6,503 nt of DNA, taken from NCBI GenBank assembly GCA_013202595.1, contig JABMPV010000352.1:1-6503 (forward strand), written 5' to 3'. The position numbers and the translations under genes were made by a program. Source of the DNA: a bacterium. Its GTDB lineage: Bacteria; Actinomycetota; Acidimicrobiia; Spongiisociales; UBA11373. Shown here in pieces: positions 5,829 through 6,503 of the stretch (position 1 is its first letter; the number at the start of each line of letters is the position of its first letter). Below the pieces are notes generated by a model that saw only the letters and a list, made by a program, of their open reading frames with translations, was not told the origin of the DNA and ran no database searches.

Positions 5829-6116
5829 ATGAACACCGCAAAGAGACTGAGCATGGTCGCCGTTCTCGCGATCGCAGTGATAGGCATCGCCGCGATTGCG
5901 CAGGCCGACCCACCCGACGAAGCGCCGACGGGCCCGGCGGGGAACCCGCCTGGAGAGGCATCGGATGGTTGGTGGGTCGAGATGGACGGGATGATGGGTG
6001 AGTTCGATGGTGGGGATGTGGGTGATCACTTCGGTTGGATGGACGGGATGATGGGTGAGTTCGGGTCCGGTCTCTCCGGTCATCCGTGTGGATTCGGAGC
6101 AGATCCGGGCGCCTGA
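5829..6116 (+). CDS. Small exported Met/Asp/Gly-rich protein with duplicated MDGMMGEF motif
   Basis: 95-residue protein that I do not recognise. Residues 1-26 form a signal peptide: MNTAKR, a hydrophobic core, then AQA with likely cleavage before DPPDEAP. The mature part is about 69 residues: a Pro/Gly/Ala-rich stretch (27-47), then two copies of MDGMMGEF (52-59 and 71-78) joined by an acidic linker containing DHFGW. The C-terminus has a single Cys in GHPCGFG (C87). Paired Met with nearby His, Asp and Cys is a pattern seen in proteins that bind copper or silver outside the cytoplasm, but no named family is matched. GAGGTGAGG (5819-5827) is a strong ribosome binding site. The gene has its own upstream element, shared with the redox operon, and is followed by a GC-rich hairpin, so it is probably transcribed alone. 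A substrate for the upstream thiol pathway is an option, though with one Cys it could only form an intermolecular disulfide. Confidence 0.78.
   Translation: MNTAKRLSMVAVLAIAVIGIAAIAQADPPDEAPTGPAGNPPGEASDGWWVEMDGMMGEFDGGDVGDHFGWMDGMMGEFGSGLSGHPCGFGADPGA
5981..6006 (+). repeat. 26-base direct repeat, copy 1 (encodes MDGMMGEF)
   Basis: Identical at every base to 6038-6063, offset 57 bases (19 codons). Because synonymous positions also match, this looks like a recent internal duplication or gene-conversion tract inside the exported protein gene. Confidence 0.9.
6038..6063 (+). repeat. 26-base direct repeat, copy 2 (encodes MDGMMGEF)
   Basis: Second exact copy of the 26 bases at 5981-6006. The sequences flanking the two copies differ, which sets the limits of the repeat. 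Confidence 0.9.
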
Positions 6117-6137
6117 GCGGCGCTCACTGCCATTCTT

Positions 6138-6175
6138 GGGGCCCGGTACCGAACCCACGCGCGGTGCCGGGCCTC
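6138..6175 (+). terminator. GC-rich hairpin, probable terminator after the Met-rich protein gene
   Basis: GGCCCGGTACC (6140-6150) pairs with GGTGCCGGGCC (6163-6173) over 11 bp with one G-U pair and a 12-base loop. Two further pairs are possible at the base (6138/6175 and a G-U at 6139/6174). It starts 22 bases after the stop codon and ends 39 bases before the next start. There is no clear T run, only CCTATTGTCT downstream, as is common for terminators in GC-rich actinobacteria. Confidence 0.65.
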
Positions 6176-6202
6176 GGCCTATTGTCTCGACCCCCGGGGC
6201 TT

Positions 6203-6208
6203 GAGAGG
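6203..6208 (+). promoter_or_regulatory. Ribosome binding site supporting a GTG start
   Basis: GAGAGG ends 6 bases before GTG 6215 and supports that codon as the start of the following response regulator. The nearby GTG at 6208 is in another frame. Confidence 0.7.
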
Positions 6209-6214
6209 TGAATC

Positions 6215-6503
6215 GTGAGAGCCAGGCGAATCCTGATCGCCGATGACGAGGAGGACATCCGCGTCATGCTCAGCACCTATCTGCGCGCTGAGGGTTTCGA
6301 CGTGTCGACGACGGCCGACGGTGCTGAGACGGTGGAGCGAGTGCGGGCGGAGAAGCCCGACCTGGTCGTCCTCGATGTCGGAATGCCATCCCTGGATGGT
6401 TTCGAGGTGCTTCGACGCATTCGCAGCGATTCAGACGTGCCGGTGATCATGCTGACCGCTCGAACGGAGGAGGTCGATCGGGTGGCCGGCCTGATGGTGG
6501 GTG
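6215..6503 (+). CDS. OmpR-type response regulator, receiver domain, 3' partial
   Basis: The first 96 residues of a second response regulator, running off the right edge. The receiver opens RRILIADDEEDIRVML with the acidic pair D10/D11. It carries the phospho-acceptor D54 in LVVLDVGMPSLDGFEVL (codon 6374-6376) and the switch Thr in VIMLTARTEEVDRVAGL (T81). The conserved Lys and any output domain lie beyond the window. The LTARxEEVDRVxGL pattern is typical of the OmpR/PhoB family, with a winged-helix output and often a histidine kinase gene next, but the output class is inferred. The start is GTG 6215, for the GAGAGG 6 bases upstream. It is separated from the Met-rich protein gene by a hairpin, so it probably begins a new transcript. 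Met replaces the usual acidic or Ala residue in the GLxxGADDY approach (GLMVG), a minor variation. Confidence 0.92.
   Translation, partial: MRARRILIADDEEDIRVMLSTYLRAEGFDVSTTADGAETVERVRAEKPDLVVLDVGMPSLDGFEVLRRIRSDSDVPVIMLTARTEEVDRVAGLMVG

Overview
The window is GC-rich (my estimate is about two thirds G+C), densely packed and coded on the + strand throughout. The NarL-type two-component pair, GTG starts, SHOCT protein and split CcdA/thioredoxin-like genes suggest an actinobacterial chromosome (Actinomycetota, perhaps an Acidimicrobiia-like lineage). The lineage is inferred from gene style and codon use, not from a marker gene.

Layout. (1) 1-2107: a NarL/LuxR-family response regulator, cut at its 5' end by the window edge, overlaps by one base a membrane-bound HisKA_3 histidine kinase. 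(2) 2108-2268: a 161-base regulatory gap. It holds two copies of CTTGAT 23 bases apart, a -10-like hexamer, and a perfect 9-bp inverted repeat lying over the ribosome binding site of the next gene. (3) 2269-5735: a tight six-gene operon of a small SHOCT membrane protein, a glutaredoxin-like protein, a CcdA/DsbD-like membrane protein with vicinal cysteine pairs, a membrane-anchored redoxin, a canonical CcdA, and a CcmG/ResA/TlpA-like thioredoxin. Junctions range from a 59-base overlap to a 43-base gap. (4) 5736-5828: a second regulatory gap that repeats the CTTGAT-N17-CTTGAT arrangement at almost the same distance from the start codon. (5) 5829-6116: a small exported Met/Asp/Gly-rich protein with a duplicated 8-residue motif. 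(6) A GC-rich hairpin, then the receiver domain of an OmpR-type response regulator that runs off the right edge.

Proposed logic (inference). The operon looks like a transmembrane thiol-reducing pathway made of two CcdA-plus-thioredoxin modules. CcdA-type proteins carry electrons from cytoplasmic thiols across the membrane to anchored thioredoxin-fold proteins outside, which reduce substrates such as apocytochrome c or metal-binding proteins. No cytochrome-assembly gene (CcsA/ResB, CcmF) is visible, so cytochrome c maturation is possible but not shown. The second membrane protein's double CC pairs, the Met-rich exported protein and the SHOCT protein make envelope metal or thiol-stress handling a reasonable alternative. 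The shared CTTGAT element predicts that the redox operon and the Met-rich protein are co-regulated, possibly by one of the two flanking two-component systems.

The most novel signals are the shared paired-repeat element, the CC/CC CcdA variant, the two-module redox operon, and the small Met-rich protein. No tRNA, rRNA, CRISPR array or insertion sequence is seen, and no stretch above 300 bases lacks a gene.
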